NCBI RefSeq assembly: GCF_000013865.1
Contig: NC_007948.1
Location: 3,534,001-3,598,000, forward strand
Length of the DNA: 64,000 nucleotides
DNA from: Polaromonas sp. JS666
GTDB taxonomy: Bacteria; Pseudomonadota; Gammaproteobacteria; Burkholderiales; Burkholderiaceae_C
Direction: 5' to 3'
In this document: piece after piece, positions 9,974 to 19,720 of the stretch
How positions within the stretch are numbered: the stretch's first letter is position 1
Layout: each line of letters begins with the position of its first letter
Notes under the pieces: model-generated
Seen by the model: only the letters and a program-made list of their open reading frames with translations
Database searches by the model: none
What the model was told of the DNA's origin: nothing
Program-made: the position numbers and the translations under genes

Positions 9974-10966
9974 ATGCCTTATCTCAATTTCGGGAGCCGC
10001 CTCGCCATGCTGCTAACCGCCATCGCGGTGTCCGTCAGCGCCCAGGCCCAGGCCCCGACCCAGAGCTTCCCCAGCAAGCCCGTGAAATGGATCGTGGGTT
10101 ATCCCGCCGGGGGCGGCTCGGACTTCCTGGCGCGCACCGTGGCGGCCCAGATGTCTGTGCAACTGGGCCAACCGGTGATCATCGATAACCGGGCTGGCGC
10201 CGGCGCCATCATTGGCGCCGAAGCTACAGCCAGATCGCCGGGCGATGGCTACACCCTCTTCACCGCCGATAACGGTGTGCTGATCTACAACCCGGCGCTC
10301 TACAAGCGCCTGCCATACGATCCCGAGCGTGACTTCGCGCCCCTCGGCCTGATGGCGCGGACACCGCTGCTGATTGTTGCCGCACCCAATGCCGGGATCC
10401 GGAATGCCCGGGAGCTGATGGACGTGCTCAAGAAAAATCCCGGCAAGCTGAACTATGGTTCACCCGGAAACGGCAGCCCTCACCACCTGGCCATGGAACT
10501 CTTCAAAACGCGAACAGCGGCTTTCGCGGTGCACGTTCCATACCGAGGGGCTGCGCCCGCCATGCAGGACGTCATGGGTGGCCAGATACCCCTGATGATT
10601 GTGGACACGTCGACCGGCATGAGCGCCATCAAGGCCGGCAAGCTGGTACCGCTGGTGGCGTTTTCAGCAAAACGTGTTTCACAGCTGCCCGACGTACCCA
10701 CCATGATCGAGTTGGGCTACAAGGATGTTGAAGCCTATGCATGGCAGGGCATGGTGGTTCCCGCCAGCACGCCAAACGACATTCGGCAAAAGCTTTCGCA
10801 GGAAATGCAGGCGGCCGTCAATAACCCAGGCGTCCGCAAGAAACTCGAGGAGGCCGCCTGCGAATCCGTGCCCGGTGACGCAACCTTGATGTCGGTGTAC
10901 ACCCTCGCCGAAACCAAAAAATGGCACAAGCTGATCCGCGAGCGCGGCATCACCCTCGAACAGTAG
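9974..10966 (+). CDS. Bug-type (tripartite tricarboxylate transporter) periplasmic substrate-binding protein
   Basis: A 330-residue TctC/Bug receptor. The ATG at 9974 has GCAGGAGA upstream and opens a signal peptide ending near AQAQA. Family motifs follow: FPSKPVKWIVGYPAGGGSD, NRAGAGAIIGAE, YGSPGNGSPHHLA and the PYRGAAPAMQD loop. Such receptors bind carboxylates and related compounds in the periplasm. No TctA/TctB membrane genes are nearby, which is normal for the expanded Bug families of Burkholderiales. It is divergent from a LysR regulator and followed by a DoxX gene. Confidence 0.93.
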   Translation: MPYLNFGSRLAMLLTAIAVSVSAQAQAPTQSFPSKPVKWIVGYPAGGGSDFLARTVAAQMSVQLGQPVIIDNRAGAGAIIGAEATARSPGDGYTLFTADNGVLIYNPALYKRLPYDPERDFAPLGLMARTPLLIVAAPNAGIRNARELMDVLKKNPGKLNYGSPGNGSPHHLAMELFKTRTAAFAVHVPYRGAAPAMQDVMGGQIPLMIVDTSTGMSAIKAGKLVPLVAFSAKRVSQLPDVPTMIELGYKDVEAYAWQGMVVPASTPNDIRQKLSQEMQAAVNNPGVRKKLEEAACESVPGDATLMSVYTLAETKKWHKLIRERGITLEQ

Positions 10967-10996
10967 ACGGCCCCCTCACCTTATTCACGAAACGCA

Positions 10997-11449
10997 ATGG
11001 AGACATCAATGACGCACAACAACTCTGCACTCAACCCTGCACTCAACTCAGCGCTCAGTCTCATGCTGGGCCGTACCCTGCTTGGCGCCCTGTTCCTCAT
11101 CTCCGGTCTCGCCAAAATCGGGCGGTTCGCCGGTATCGCTGCTTTTATGACATCCAAAGGCCTGCCTGCCGCCGAAATGCTGCTCATGGCCACCATTGCG
11201 CTGGAGGTGGCCGGTGGCCTTGCCCTGATTGCGGGCTGGCGTGTCCGGTATGCGGCATGGGCCTTGCTGGTATTCACAGGCCTGGCAGCCGTGATCTTTC
11301 ATGCCTTCTGGGCCGCGGAAGCCCCTGCCTACCAGAACCAGCTGAATCACTTTCTGAAGAACGTCGCCATCATGGGGGGTCTGCTCTGCGTTGGCGCTGC
11401 GGGCGCCGGGTCGTGGAGCTTTGATGGGCGCAGGCCGACAAAGGCATGA
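10997..11449 (+). CDS. DoxX family membrane protein
   Basis: A 150-residue protein with four hydrophobic segments and the DoxX pattern: LGRTLLGALFLISGLAKIG near the N-terminus and WALLVFTGLAAVIFHAFW later. DoxX proteins are small inner-membrane proteins related to quinone-linked redox or stress functions; the exact activity is usually unknown. The start follows a GGAG ribosome site, 30 bases after the Bug receptor, so the two are likely one transcript ending at the hairpin 11479-11507. Confidence 0.9.
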   Translation: METSMTHNNSALNPALNSALSLMLGRTLLGALFLISGLAKIGRFAGIAAFMTSKGLPAAEMLLMATIALEVAGGLALIAGWRVRYAAWALLVFTGLAAVIFHAFWAAEAPAYQNQLNHFLKNVAIMGGLLCVGAAGAGSWSFDGRRPTKA

Positions 11450-11478
11450 ATGCCTGCACCGACTTCGGCTGCACCCAT

Positions 11479-11507
11479 AAAAAAGCCTGCACGAAGCAGG
11501 CTTTTTT
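11479..11507. terminator. bidirectional intrinsic terminator
   Basis: AAAAAAGCCTGC (11479-11490) pairs perfectly with GCAGGCTTTTTT (11496-11507) around a five-base loop. It can end both the Bug-DoxX transcript (plus) and the proline/tyrosine-rich protein gene (minus). Confidence 0.9.
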
Positions 11508-11554
11508 GATTCAGTCTTGATCCGGTTCTGATTCAGGCCGGATCAACACCGGCA

Positions 11555-11998
11555 TTAACGCTGGTAGTAAACCGGGGCATAACCCTGCCGGTAACCATAG
11601 CCACCCCGGTAGCCACGATCGTCGTCGTGGTCACGGCCGTGCTTTTTATGCCAGCCGTGGCGATTGCCGGGTTGCACATAAACCACTTGCGGCGGGCCGT
11701 AGTACGGGCGGGGCTGCACGAACACCGGTGCGGGCTGGTAATAAACCGGTGCAGGCCGGACATACACCGGCGCCGGCTGGTAATAAACCGGTGCAGGCTG
11801 CACATACACGGGCGCCGGCGTGTACACCGGGTAGGCGTTGCCCACGTTCACCGATACGCCGGGTGAGCCAACGCCCACTGACCAGTACACGTCGTCCCGG
11901 GCCTGGGCAGCCCCGGCAAATCCCAGGGCGGCCACCGCCAGGGCGGCAGCGGCGCCGGCCGTGGCTACGGAGCGGTTTGTCTTGATGGCTGTCTTCAT
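11555..11998 (-). CDS. secreted proline/tyrosine/valine-repeat protein of unknown function
   Basis: 147 residues. MKTAIKTNRS plus a hydrophobic stretch ending AGAAQA is a clear signal peptide, preceded by an AAGGAGAAAG ribosome site. The mature part holds four or five imperfect 8-residue units of type PVYxQPAP (about residues 58-95), then a basic tail rich in His, Gly, Arg and Asp. Similar short periplasmic or outer-surface proteins are frequent in Burkholderiales but uncharacterised. The repeat could be a polyproline-like spacer or a metal-binding surface; no enzyme motif is seen. The long frame that extends it upstream is only the antisense of glnS. Confidence 0.75.
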   Translation of the reverse strand: MKTAIKTNRSVATAGAAAALAVAALGFAGAAQARDDVYWSVGVGSPGVSVNVGNAYPVYTPAPVYVQPAPVYYQPAPVYVRPAPVYYQPAPVFVQPRPYYGPPQVVYVQPGNRHGWHKKHGRDHDDDRGYRGGYGYRQGYAPVYYQR

Positions 11999-12130
11999 TG
12001 TCTTTCTCCTTAAGGGGCATGGAATGCCCATGTGTTTATTAAACGCTGGATACCGGTAACGGCTTACCGCATGCACAGTTAAGAGCGTAGCCAAACGTAA
12101 CGTCTTGCCCAACCGCCTAAAATCATTCGC

Positions 12131-13969
<1,839 letters not shown>

Positions 13970-13970
13970 C

Positions 13971-14813
13971 GTGATTGTCGATACGCAGTTGCCTACAAAT
14001 GAACTTTTCCCTGTAACGAATCATGCACAACCCGTTTTACGCTGGGCCGGCAGCAAGCGTCGCATCACCCCCATTCTTTCAGCTTATGCCCCCCCGAAAT
14101 ACGAACGCTACTTCGAACCTTTTGTAGGCTCGGGAGCACTCTTCTTCTGCTTAAGGCCGCCGCTAGCTTTCATTGGAGACGTTAACCCGGAAGTCACGTC
14201 AACGTATCAGGCTCTAAAAGATGCCCCCTCGCAGGTAGCCCAACACCTTACAGAAATTCCTAAAACGAAAGACGCTTACCTACTGCTGCGTCAACTCCGT
14301 CCGGCTGATCTGACAACAGCGCAGCGAGCAGCGAGACTAATTTTCCTAATGAAAAGTTGCTTTAATGGCGTATACCGCACAAATGCGTCCGGACAATTCA
14401 ATGTGCCATTCGGGTCCACTATCTACAAACTACCAACGTCAGAAGAACTTCAAAGTGTTTCCGACGCTTTGAAATTAACGCAGGTTAGAACGGGCGACTA
14501 TAAAAGTTGGCTTGATATCGCAGGCGTGGGAGATTTCATATATTTGGATCCACCTTATAGTTGCAGCTCAAGATATAGGGGAGAGTATGGCTATGACGCT
14601 ATCTTCGGAGACGTGCAACTAGAAGAGTTGTTAACCTGTTGCAAAGCACTTCAGAATCGGGGGGCAAAAGTCATGCTTTCGTACAAGAATAACAAACAAG
14701 TCGTGAATGCACTAAAGGATTGGCGCATTTTGAATCTCGCTGTACCTAGAAGCGTTAATGCGAATAGTATGGGCCGAACACCAGCCGCCGAAATACTAGC
14801 AATGAATTACTAA
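13971..14813 (+). CDS. DNA adenine methylase (D12 class, Dam-like)
   Basis: A 280-residue N6-adenine DNA methyltransferase. The AdoMet motif is FEPFVGSGALF (about residues 47-57), preceded by LRWAGSKRRI, the D12-class N-terminal signature; the catalytic motif IV is YLDPPYS (about 190-196). Start is GTG 13971, one base after the glnS stop. Base composition is visibly more A/T-rich than glnS, suggesting transfer. No cognate restriction gene is intact; downstream lie a broken metallophosphoesterase and an unknown gene. The D12 class often methylates GATC, but the target here is not predictable. Confidence 0.92.
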   Translation: MIVDTQLPTNELFPVTNHAQPVLRWAGSKRRITPILSAYAPPKYERYFEPFVGSGALFFCLRPPLAFIGDVNPEVTSTYQALKDAPSQVAQHLTEIPKTKDAYLLLRQLRPADLTTAQRAARLIFLMKSCFNGVYRTNASGQFNVPFGSTIYKLPTSEELQSVSDALKLTQVRTGDYKSWLDIAGVGDFIYLDPPYSCSSRYRGEYGYDAIFGDVQLEELLTCCKALQNRGAKVMLSYKNNKQVVNALKDWRILNLAVPRSVNANSMGRTPAAEILAMNY

Positions 14814-14832
14814 AACACTGACGGGAGATGAG

Positions 14833-15231
14833 ATGAAGTTACGTATTGCCGTGCTAAGCGACTTGCATGCCACCGGCCATGCCGAAAATAATCCATCATC
14901 CTCTTACATGCGTGCGCATCCCCGAGCAGAAGATCCAGACCTTTTCTCGGACCTCAAGGAAACCATTGCACGTGAATGCTTAACCGTAGACTTGCTAGTC
15001 TGCCCCGGAGATATATGCGATAAAGGCGATCAGATTGGCTTTACATAGTGCACCTCTTGGCTCCCACCTACCAGTTACCGCTTAGAACCGGAAAGTCTCG
15101 AGGGTTGCAGTCAATTCTCAATAAATCATATATCCGACCTGGTTCGAAATTCTTTGGAACTCAGCAAGCTAGGCGCACCTCTGCTGCATCACTTGCTGAC
15201 GAATCTCAGGAGGGGTTGTTTTAATGGATAA
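14833..15231 (+). pseudogene. metallophosphoesterase, internally deleted and with an in-frame TAG
   Basis: The 5' part (71 codons) has the calcineurin-like motifs VLSDLHATGH (metal-binding D-x-H) and VCPGDICDKGDQ, then TAG at 15046-15048. The same frame continues without another stop for 60 codons (SQFSINHISDLVR, LRRGCFNG) to TAA at 15229-15231. That TAA overlaps the next gene's ATG by eight bases, a typical operon junction, so the 3' end looks genuine. The total is far shorter than ordinary phosphoesterases (250 or more) and lacks the GNHD and later histidine motifs, so the middle has been lost. Confidence 0.75.
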
Positions 15232-16192
15232 GTCCGATTTCGACCTTGCCGAGATCAATCTCGAGCAAGTTGTGAAGATTGACTACGATTTAGTTGTTTA
15301 TGCGCTCGGCTATGAAAGCCGCGCAACCAAACTTCTTGAACTGGTGGGACAAAGGAAAAATCGAGCTGTTGCGTTCGGCTTCAACTATGGTCAAGGCATC
15401 TCATTTGAAAAGAACACAGAGGCATTCTCTCGACAAGAAGTTAAGCAAGTTAAAGAGCTGAGCGATTCACAATTTCAAGCTGAGTTTGAACGTGAACTAA
15501 AGGATGCAATAACGAACAAATCAGATGGACATATCTTTAGACTGCTTGTCGATATTTCTTGCTTCAATCGCTTTCGCTTGGCGTCAGTTGTTTCATCGAT
15601 AGCGAAATTCGCAGAGCATCGCCCTATTGCGGTAGATTTCTTCTACTCAATCGCGAAATTCAATGCTCCGCCAATAGGTCACATCACCAACTCGATCGTT
15701 GATGCTGTTCATCCATCTTTTGCTGGATGGTCTCGTATTCCAGCAAATCCGACCGCAGCGGTCATCGGTTTAGGTTATGAACAAGGACAAGCGCTAGGGG
15801 TAGTCGAGTATCTTCAGGCAAATCCAGTGTGGGTTTTCCCCCCGCAATCTGGAGAGCTGCGCTATTTCGACGCAGTCAATCAGGCTAATAGCCTCCTGTT
15901 AGATGAGCTGCCTAAGGGAAAAAATGTGCCATATAAAGTTGAGCAGCCCCTTGATACTTTTCGGGCAGTAGAAGGACTAACTAGGGGTCTACTACTTGAC
16001 TACAACGTTGTCCTTGTTCCATTCGGGCCTAAAATTTTTGTGCTTATCGCTCTGCTCGCAGCGTGGCGGCACCGATCAATTGCTGTTTGGCGCGTAAGTC
16101 CAGGTACGGCCATTGAGCCAACTGAGCGAGAAGCAAGTGAGCATTACTCGCTAATTCGCGTTAATGCCAACTCAGGATTGTTAAAACTTTAA
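15224..16192 (+). CDS. unknown 322-residue protein of a defence-like island, with an internal duplication
   Basis: I do not recognise the family. AGGAGG at 15208-15213 lies about ten bases before the ATG. The sequence seems to contain two related halves: LVVYALGYESRATKLLELV near residue 25 and AVIGLGYEQGQALGVVEYL near residue 185. Each is a beta-strand, then a GYE motif, then a helix, as in a Rossmann-like alpha/beta fold. Between them lies LLVDISCFNRFRLASVVSS. No signal peptide is seen; a hydrophobic stretch near residues 265-285 (NVVLVPFGPKIFVLIALLA) is probably a buried strand and helix. Its A/T-rich composition matches the methylase, and it ends the island. Confidence 0.7.
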   Translation: MDKSDFDLAEINLEQVVKIDYDLVVYALGYESRATKLLELVGQRKNRAVAFGFNYGQGISFEKNTEAFSRQEVKQVKELSDSQFQAEFERELKDAITNKSDGHIFRLLVDISCFNRFRLASVVSSIAKFAEHRPIAVDFFYSIAKFNAPPIGHITNSIVDAVHPSFAGWSRIPANPTAAVIGLGYEQGQALGVVEYLQANPVWVFPPQSGELRYFDAVNQANSLLLDELPKGKNVPYKVEQPLDTFRAVEGLTRGLLLDYNVVLVPFGPKIFVLIALLAAWRHRSIAVWRVSPGTAIEPTEREASEHYSLIRVNANSGLLKL

Positions 16193-16355
16193 AAAACTTT
16201 TCAAAAACTGAAGTGAACGGCTCTAAATTTACTTGCATGAAATAAATGAGTGTCTTACCTCCCGCTGTCTAAAGTGGTTGGTGCGCGCATTTTTGTCGAT
16301 GTGATGCTCGATTTTGACTTTCTGGGGGTCGGCTGCTTCAGCTTGTAGTCCACCT

Positions 16356-16652
16356 TCAACCCATCTCCACAGCCCTCTTCAACCTGCCCAACGCCTGCTC
16401 CCACTGCTGCGCAATCAACTCCAGTGAGCGACGCGCCTCATCAAGCTGCCGCGGGTCAAACTGCCACAAACGCTCCCGCCCCACCTTCACGTGATGCACC
16501 AGCCCCGCATCGGCCAACACATGCAGGTGCTTGGTCACAGCCTGGCGGGTGATGTCGGTGGTGGAGGTCAGTTGGGCAATCGACACGGCGCCGCCCACGC
16601 ACAGCACGGCCACCAGGCGCAAGCGGGTTTCATCGCCCAGCGCGGCGAACAC
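16356..16652 (-). CDS. ArsR-family transcriptional regulator
   Basis: 98 residues with a winged helix-turn-helix: FAALGDETRLRLVAVL, then ITRQAVTKHLHVLADAGLV. No metal-binding CxC is present, so it belongs to the non-metal ArsR group that is often paired with SRPBCC (AHSA1) genes. A fragment of such a gene lies at 17147-17265 and an intact one at 25055. Start is GTG 16652, since no ATG is available in frame just upstream. It is divergent from the 72-residue protein at 16861. Confidence 0.85.
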   Translation of the reverse strand: MFAALGDETRLRLVAVLCVGGAVSIAQLTSTTDITRQAVTKHLHVLADAGLVHHVKVGRERLWQFDPRQLDEARRSLELIAQQWEQALGRLKRAVEMG

Positions 16653-16860
16653 GCCTGCGGGGCCGGGTTGCAGAAGACTGAGGAAACAAATTGCAACCGG
16701 ATTGCAGAGACTTGGTGTTTAACGCATCATCAACGCTTACCGCGCTGGACGTCGCACAAAGTCGTTTTTGCCTACACAGGGCGGTCAGTGCTGCGTGTCA
16801 AATGAGAGCCTCGGCTTAAAGCCTGCCGTCCACGTTCGTTAACCCCTGCAGGAGATTGCC

Positions 16861-17079
16861 ATGCCCCAGTTCGCCATGATTACCGGTGACGTGACCTACA
16901 CACCGGGTGACGGTGCGCCCATTGAAATCCCGCAGGTGCGCGTGGAAGTCGCGCTGGAGCCCGACAGCGCCACCCTGAGCTGGGACGCGGGTGACGGCGT
17001 GGCCGCCGTGACGGCCATTCCGCGGGAGCAGTTTGATGACTACGTGCAGGACGGAAAAATCACCTGGATTCCGGAATAA
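16861..17079 (+). CDS. hypothetical 72-residue acidic protein
   Basis: A short acidic protein with a good ribosome site (GCAGGAGATTGCC before the ATG). Its residues suggest alternating beta strands (FAMITGDVTYTPG, VEVALEPDSATLSW, AVTAIPREQFDDYV). I know of no function. Codon use is normal for the genome and the strong start supports a real gene. It stands alone between ArsR and a repeat-rich stretch. Confidence 0.65.
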   Translation: MPQFAMITGDVTYTPGDGAPIEIPQVRVEVALEPDSATLSWDAGDGVAAVTAIPREQFDDYVQDGKITWIPE

Positions 17080-17146
17080 GCAAGCGCCATATCCGCCGGA
17101 TATTTCCGCCTTCCCCCGCCGCTACACCCTGCTGGCCTGGCCCGCT

Positions 17147-17265
17147 TCACGCCTTGCCACTACTCAGGTACTTCTTCAACGGCTCCCAGTAATTGGCATG
17201 CCAGCCGGTCTCCAGGTGCTCGTCCGTGCCCTCCGGAAAGCCGGCATGGTCGAAGAGAAGCAAGG
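17147..17265 (-). pseudogene. SRPBCC/AHSA1 protein, C-terminal fragment
   Basis: Minus-strand codons give LLLFDHAGFPEGTDEHLE, TGWHANYWEPLKKYL and a stop at 17147-17149. This matches the last third of the intact SRPBCC gene at 25055-25441 (LLVFDHAGFPDGTGEHLE, WHSNYWEPLKKYL) closely at both DNA and protein level. Homology stops abruptly at about 17265, where the palindrome family member at 17269-17289 begins. The missing 5' two-thirds were presumably lost at that junction. Confidence 0.85.
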
Positions 17266-17268
17266 AGT

Positions 17269-17289
17269 AATTGGGGTCAGACTCCAATT
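17269..17289. repeat. ATTGGAGTCAGACTCCAAT palindrome family, copy 1
   Basis: AATTGGGGTCAGACTCCAATT, one mismatch from a perfect palindrome. It directly abuts the broken end of the SRPBCC fragment. Related copies occur at 18137-18155, 19703-19720, 22621-22638 and 24047-24069, all intergenic. Confidence 0.8.
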
Positions 17290-17410
17290 AATTCTGGATG
17301 AGCTGAAGCGGCAGTCGGTGAAGGCGGCAAGCTGAATTTTTTTGTAGCTTCTGGCATAGATCCCACGAAGGCTAGAGGCCTAAATGGCTAGCAAAAGAGG
17401 TTCACCCCAT

Positions 17411-17992
17411 TCAATTGGCGAAAGGACTGGTGCACCACTGCTGTTCACACGGCACGCCATCATGATTGCCATCCATTTCAACGCCTGGGCAACTCCTCAG
17501 GAATAGCTTCGCTTCTTTGCACGAAGTCATTTGTGAGCAATATTTTCGGCCATCGCATTGAAAGCCACCAGGCGCAGGCATCACGAAACCACTTTGAGGA
17601 GCCTCTTGGCTCTGCGCCACCCGGTTGGCGTATTGGGTGTATCCGTACCAGCCCAACGCCGCCACGATGACCATGGCGATCAAGCTGCCGCCAATGCCTG
17701 ACTTGTAAGGAGCGTTCGAAGATCGCCTCACATTGGATCTGGCCGCATATGCTGCTGTTGGCTGGGAAGCCCCGCGCCGGTGTATCCGCACGGCGCACTT
17801 CTTTCCATCGCGGTCGGGTTCCACTTCAAATGAAAGTGGTTCACCTACGGCAGGCAAGCGGCCATCGCGCGGAAAAGCAGAGATATGAACAAAGATCTCT
17901 TGCCCACCTTGGTCAGCAACGATGAAGCCGAGACCGCGTTCAGCGTTCCACTTCTTGAGGGTTCCATCAAACCGCATGGTCAATTTACTCAC
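17411..17992 (-). CDS. cold-shock domain, membrane segment and excalibur domain protein
   Basis: 193 residues in three parts. Residues about 5-72 form a cold-shock (CspA-like) nucleic-acid-binding domain with KKWNAERGLGFIV and EIFVHISAF. A basic linker leads to one transmembrane helix (SLIAMVIVAALGWYGYTQY, about 108-126). The C-terminus is an excalibur domain with six cysteines and the calcium-loop DGNHDGVPC. The topology suggests a cytoplasmic nucleic-acid-binding head and a periplasmic Ca-binding tail. Similar fusions occur in Proteobacteria, sometimes with a DUF1294 segment; function unknown. MSKLTMRF starts at 17992; an in-frame Met five codons later is also possible. Confidence 0.88.
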   Translation of the reverse strand: MSKLTMRFDGTLKKWNAERGLGFIVADQGGQEIFVHISAFPRDGRLPAVGEPLSFEVEPDRDGKKCAVRIHRRGASQPTAAYAARSNVRRSSNAPYKSGIGGSLIAMVIVAALGWYGYTQYANRVAQSQEAPQSGFVMPAPGGFQCDGRKYCSQMTSCKEAKLFLRSCPGVEMDGNHDGVPCEQQWCTSPFAN

Positions 17993-18136
17993 TCCCGTTT
18001 CACTTAACCACTGGCTAAGTTCTATTTGTATTTGTTCGCGAGATTCTAGAGGCGAAGGTGCTCCCGCCGCCGTTGCCTACAAAGTGGAGCGCCCGAACAG
18101 CACGCACCGGAGTAACTGGGGAAGAATGGGCCGGAA

Positions 18137-18155
18137 ATCGGAGTCAGACTCCAGT
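18137..18155. repeat. ATTGGAGTCAGACTCCAAT palindrome family, copy 2
   Basis: AATCGGAGTCAGACTCCAGT, in the gap between the cold-shock/excalibur gene and the Mrr gene. Confidence 0.7.
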
Positions 18156-18176
18156 CAACGGCGAGTCAAGGTGAGT

Positions 18177-19040
18177 TCAACCGACATTCCGGGTGCCCTT
18201 ACATACCGGATATTGAGTACAACCCCAAAACTCCCCACCTGCGTTACCCCCGCGCTTCGCAACCCGCTTTTTCATGGCTGCACCGCAAGCAGGACACGCG
18301 AGTGTCGCGCTAGGTAACGGCACAGGCGCATCAAACGCTCGCCGCGGTGGCTCGTTGACAGTGCGCCGTGCCGCCTTGGCTTGCGCAAGCAAGCCAAGCA
18401 AACGCGAGCCATCGATGAGTGTGATATTTCGGCCCGCAGCGAATGCCGTTGCATCTTCAGTGAACATGCCAGAAGTCACAACAAAGCCCCCGGCCGCGCC
18501 TTTGGCAGCCATCACGCCGTAAAGCTCGCGCACCACTGTCACGCTGACTTTGAATGCCTTCCACTGCTTGCATTGAACCAGGAATTTTTCTGTTCCTTTG
18601 CTCAGCACAAGATCAATTCCGCCATCAGGCCCTGATCCACCCATCTCAACGACTCGGTAGCCTTGAAGACGAAACGCCTCACCAACAAGCATTTCGAACT
18701 CACGCCACGACATTTCGTCAAGAGCATCGGCAGATTTGCTTTGGGAGACATTTGCAGCAAGCGTTTGCCGTCGTTGTCGCCTTAAAAAAGAGCCCAGCGC
18801 GCCCAATAGGCAAACGATCGGGACGAAGAACTGCCCGATTGATGCCAGACCCGTGATCACGGAGCCAACGGCCACGGCTGCCATCTGTCCTGGTTGAAGG
18901 TTTTGTATGGGCGTGGGTTTGGCCATCTGATGCAAGAAAACATAGCTGCCCAAGGCGAGCGCCACACCAACCCACCACGGCAGCATGGCTACCAAATCCA
19001 GCCAGTCCTCCAACGGGCTTGTCTTTTTTCTTCGCGCCAT
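18177..19040 (-). CDS. membrane-anchored Mrr-type restriction endonuclease with C-terminal zinc ribbon
   Basis: 287 residues. Two hydrophobic helices (about 21-38 and 53-84) anchor the protein in the inner membrane. A Mrr/PD-(D/E)xK nuclease domain follows (about 108-215) with WREFEMLVGEAF, GPDGGIDLVL (Asp143) and FLVQCKQWK (Gln156, Lys158), the complete QxK active site. The tail is a topoisomerase-type C4 zinc ribbon (CPACG, then WGCTQYPVCKG). Mrr-like enzymes cut modified foreign DNA. No methylase is adjacent; the nearest is at 13971. It is probably co-transcribed with nothing, since the next gene upstream has its own start. Confidence 0.88.
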   Translation of the reverse strand: MARRKKTSPLEDWLDLVAMLPWWVGVALALGSYVFLHQMAKPTPIQNLQPGQMAAVAVGSVITGLASIGQFFVPIVCLLGALGSFLRRQRRQTLAANVSQSKSADALDEMSWREFEMLVGEAFRLQGYRVVEMGGSGPDGGIDLVLSKGTEKFLVQCKQWKAFKVSVTVVRELYGVMAAKGAAGGFVVTSGMFTEDATAFAAGRNITLIDGSRLLGLLAQAKAARRTVNEPPRRAFDAPVPLPSATLACPACGAAMKKRVAKRGGNAGGEFWGCTQYPVCKGTRNVG

Positions 19041-19068
19041 TTGCTCCCTCTCCTTTTATGTTTAAAAA

Positions 19069-19626
19069 CTAAGACTTACCCGCACCAGCCGTCCAGAAAA
19101 CGGCACTCCACTCCAGCGGATTCAAGCTGCGTTCGCGGTTGTATTCCAGATGACCGTTGGGCATGGGCCAGCGCAAAACCGGGCCACCAAGGCGTGACAC
19201 GACGCCAGCACGGTTGGCCTTTCCATATTGCGCTCCCAGCTGGTCGCGCCAGGAGCCATGGACCCACCACGGCACTTGCACCACGGCGTGGCTCAAATGG
19301 CCTTTCTTGAAGAAGATGACTAACGTGAATGCAGGCAAGCCGTCGGCTTTGTCGATGTTTGTGTAGCAAAGCCTGTCCCCCAAGCCTGTCGTGGCCAGTG
19401 GCTCGTTGTGGCATTTGAAGGGAACACCATCGAAATGTTTTCGAATCGCCGCCTCGTCCATGTCGCCGGAAAGTTCACCAAGCCGCATCTGCACTTGCGG
19501 CGATGTCTCGCGAAAGTAGGTGCTGTAGATATGCATGCGGTCCTGGTTGCCCAGGAGCACCAACGCCACTACACACAAAAACACGGCCAAAGTGATCTTG
19601 GTCCACTTGCCCAGTGGTTCGTTCAT
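19069..19626 (-). CDS. hypothetical membrane-anchored protein
   Basis: 185 residues. The N-terminal ITLAVFLCVVALVLLG is a signal anchor, so the rest should be periplasmic. It contains MDEAAIRKHFDGVPFKCHN, DRLCYTNIDKADG and VIFFKKGHLSHAVVQVP. Two cysteines (PFKCHN and RLCYTN) could form a disulphide. I do not recognise the family. It is 28 bases upstream of the Mrr gene on the same strand, so co-transcription is plausible. Confidence 0.7.
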   Translation of the reverse strand: MNEPLGKWTKITLAVFLCVVALVLLGNQDRMHIYSTYFRETSPQVQMRLGELSGDMDEAAIRKHFDGVPFKCHNEPLATTGLGDRLCYTNIDKADGLPAFTLVIFFKKGHLSHAVVQVPWWVHGSWRDQLGAQYGKANRAGVVSRLGGPVLRWPMPNGHLEYNRERSLNPLEWSAVFWTAGAGKS

Positions 19627-19702
19627 TGCTTCCCCTCCCCTTGTTGGCGCATCGGTGGTCGTGCGCGTCTTTGTCCTGAGCTTAGCGCGTTCCTGGGGAG
19701 GA

Positions 19703-19720
19703 ATTGGAGTCAGGCTCCAG
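19703..19720. repeat. ATTGGAGTCAGACTCCAAT palindrome family, copy 3
   Basis: ATTGGAGTCAGGCTCCAG, in the gap between the hypothetical membrane gene and the acetyl-CoA synthetase gene. Confidence 0.7.

Larger units (their letters stand above)
17080..17410. other. gene-free stretch with an SRPBCC gene fragment and a palindrome
   Basis: Contains the pseudogene fragment at 17147-17265 immediately joined to the palindrome at 17269-17289. The remainder (17290-17410) shows nothing recognisable. Confidence 0.6.
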
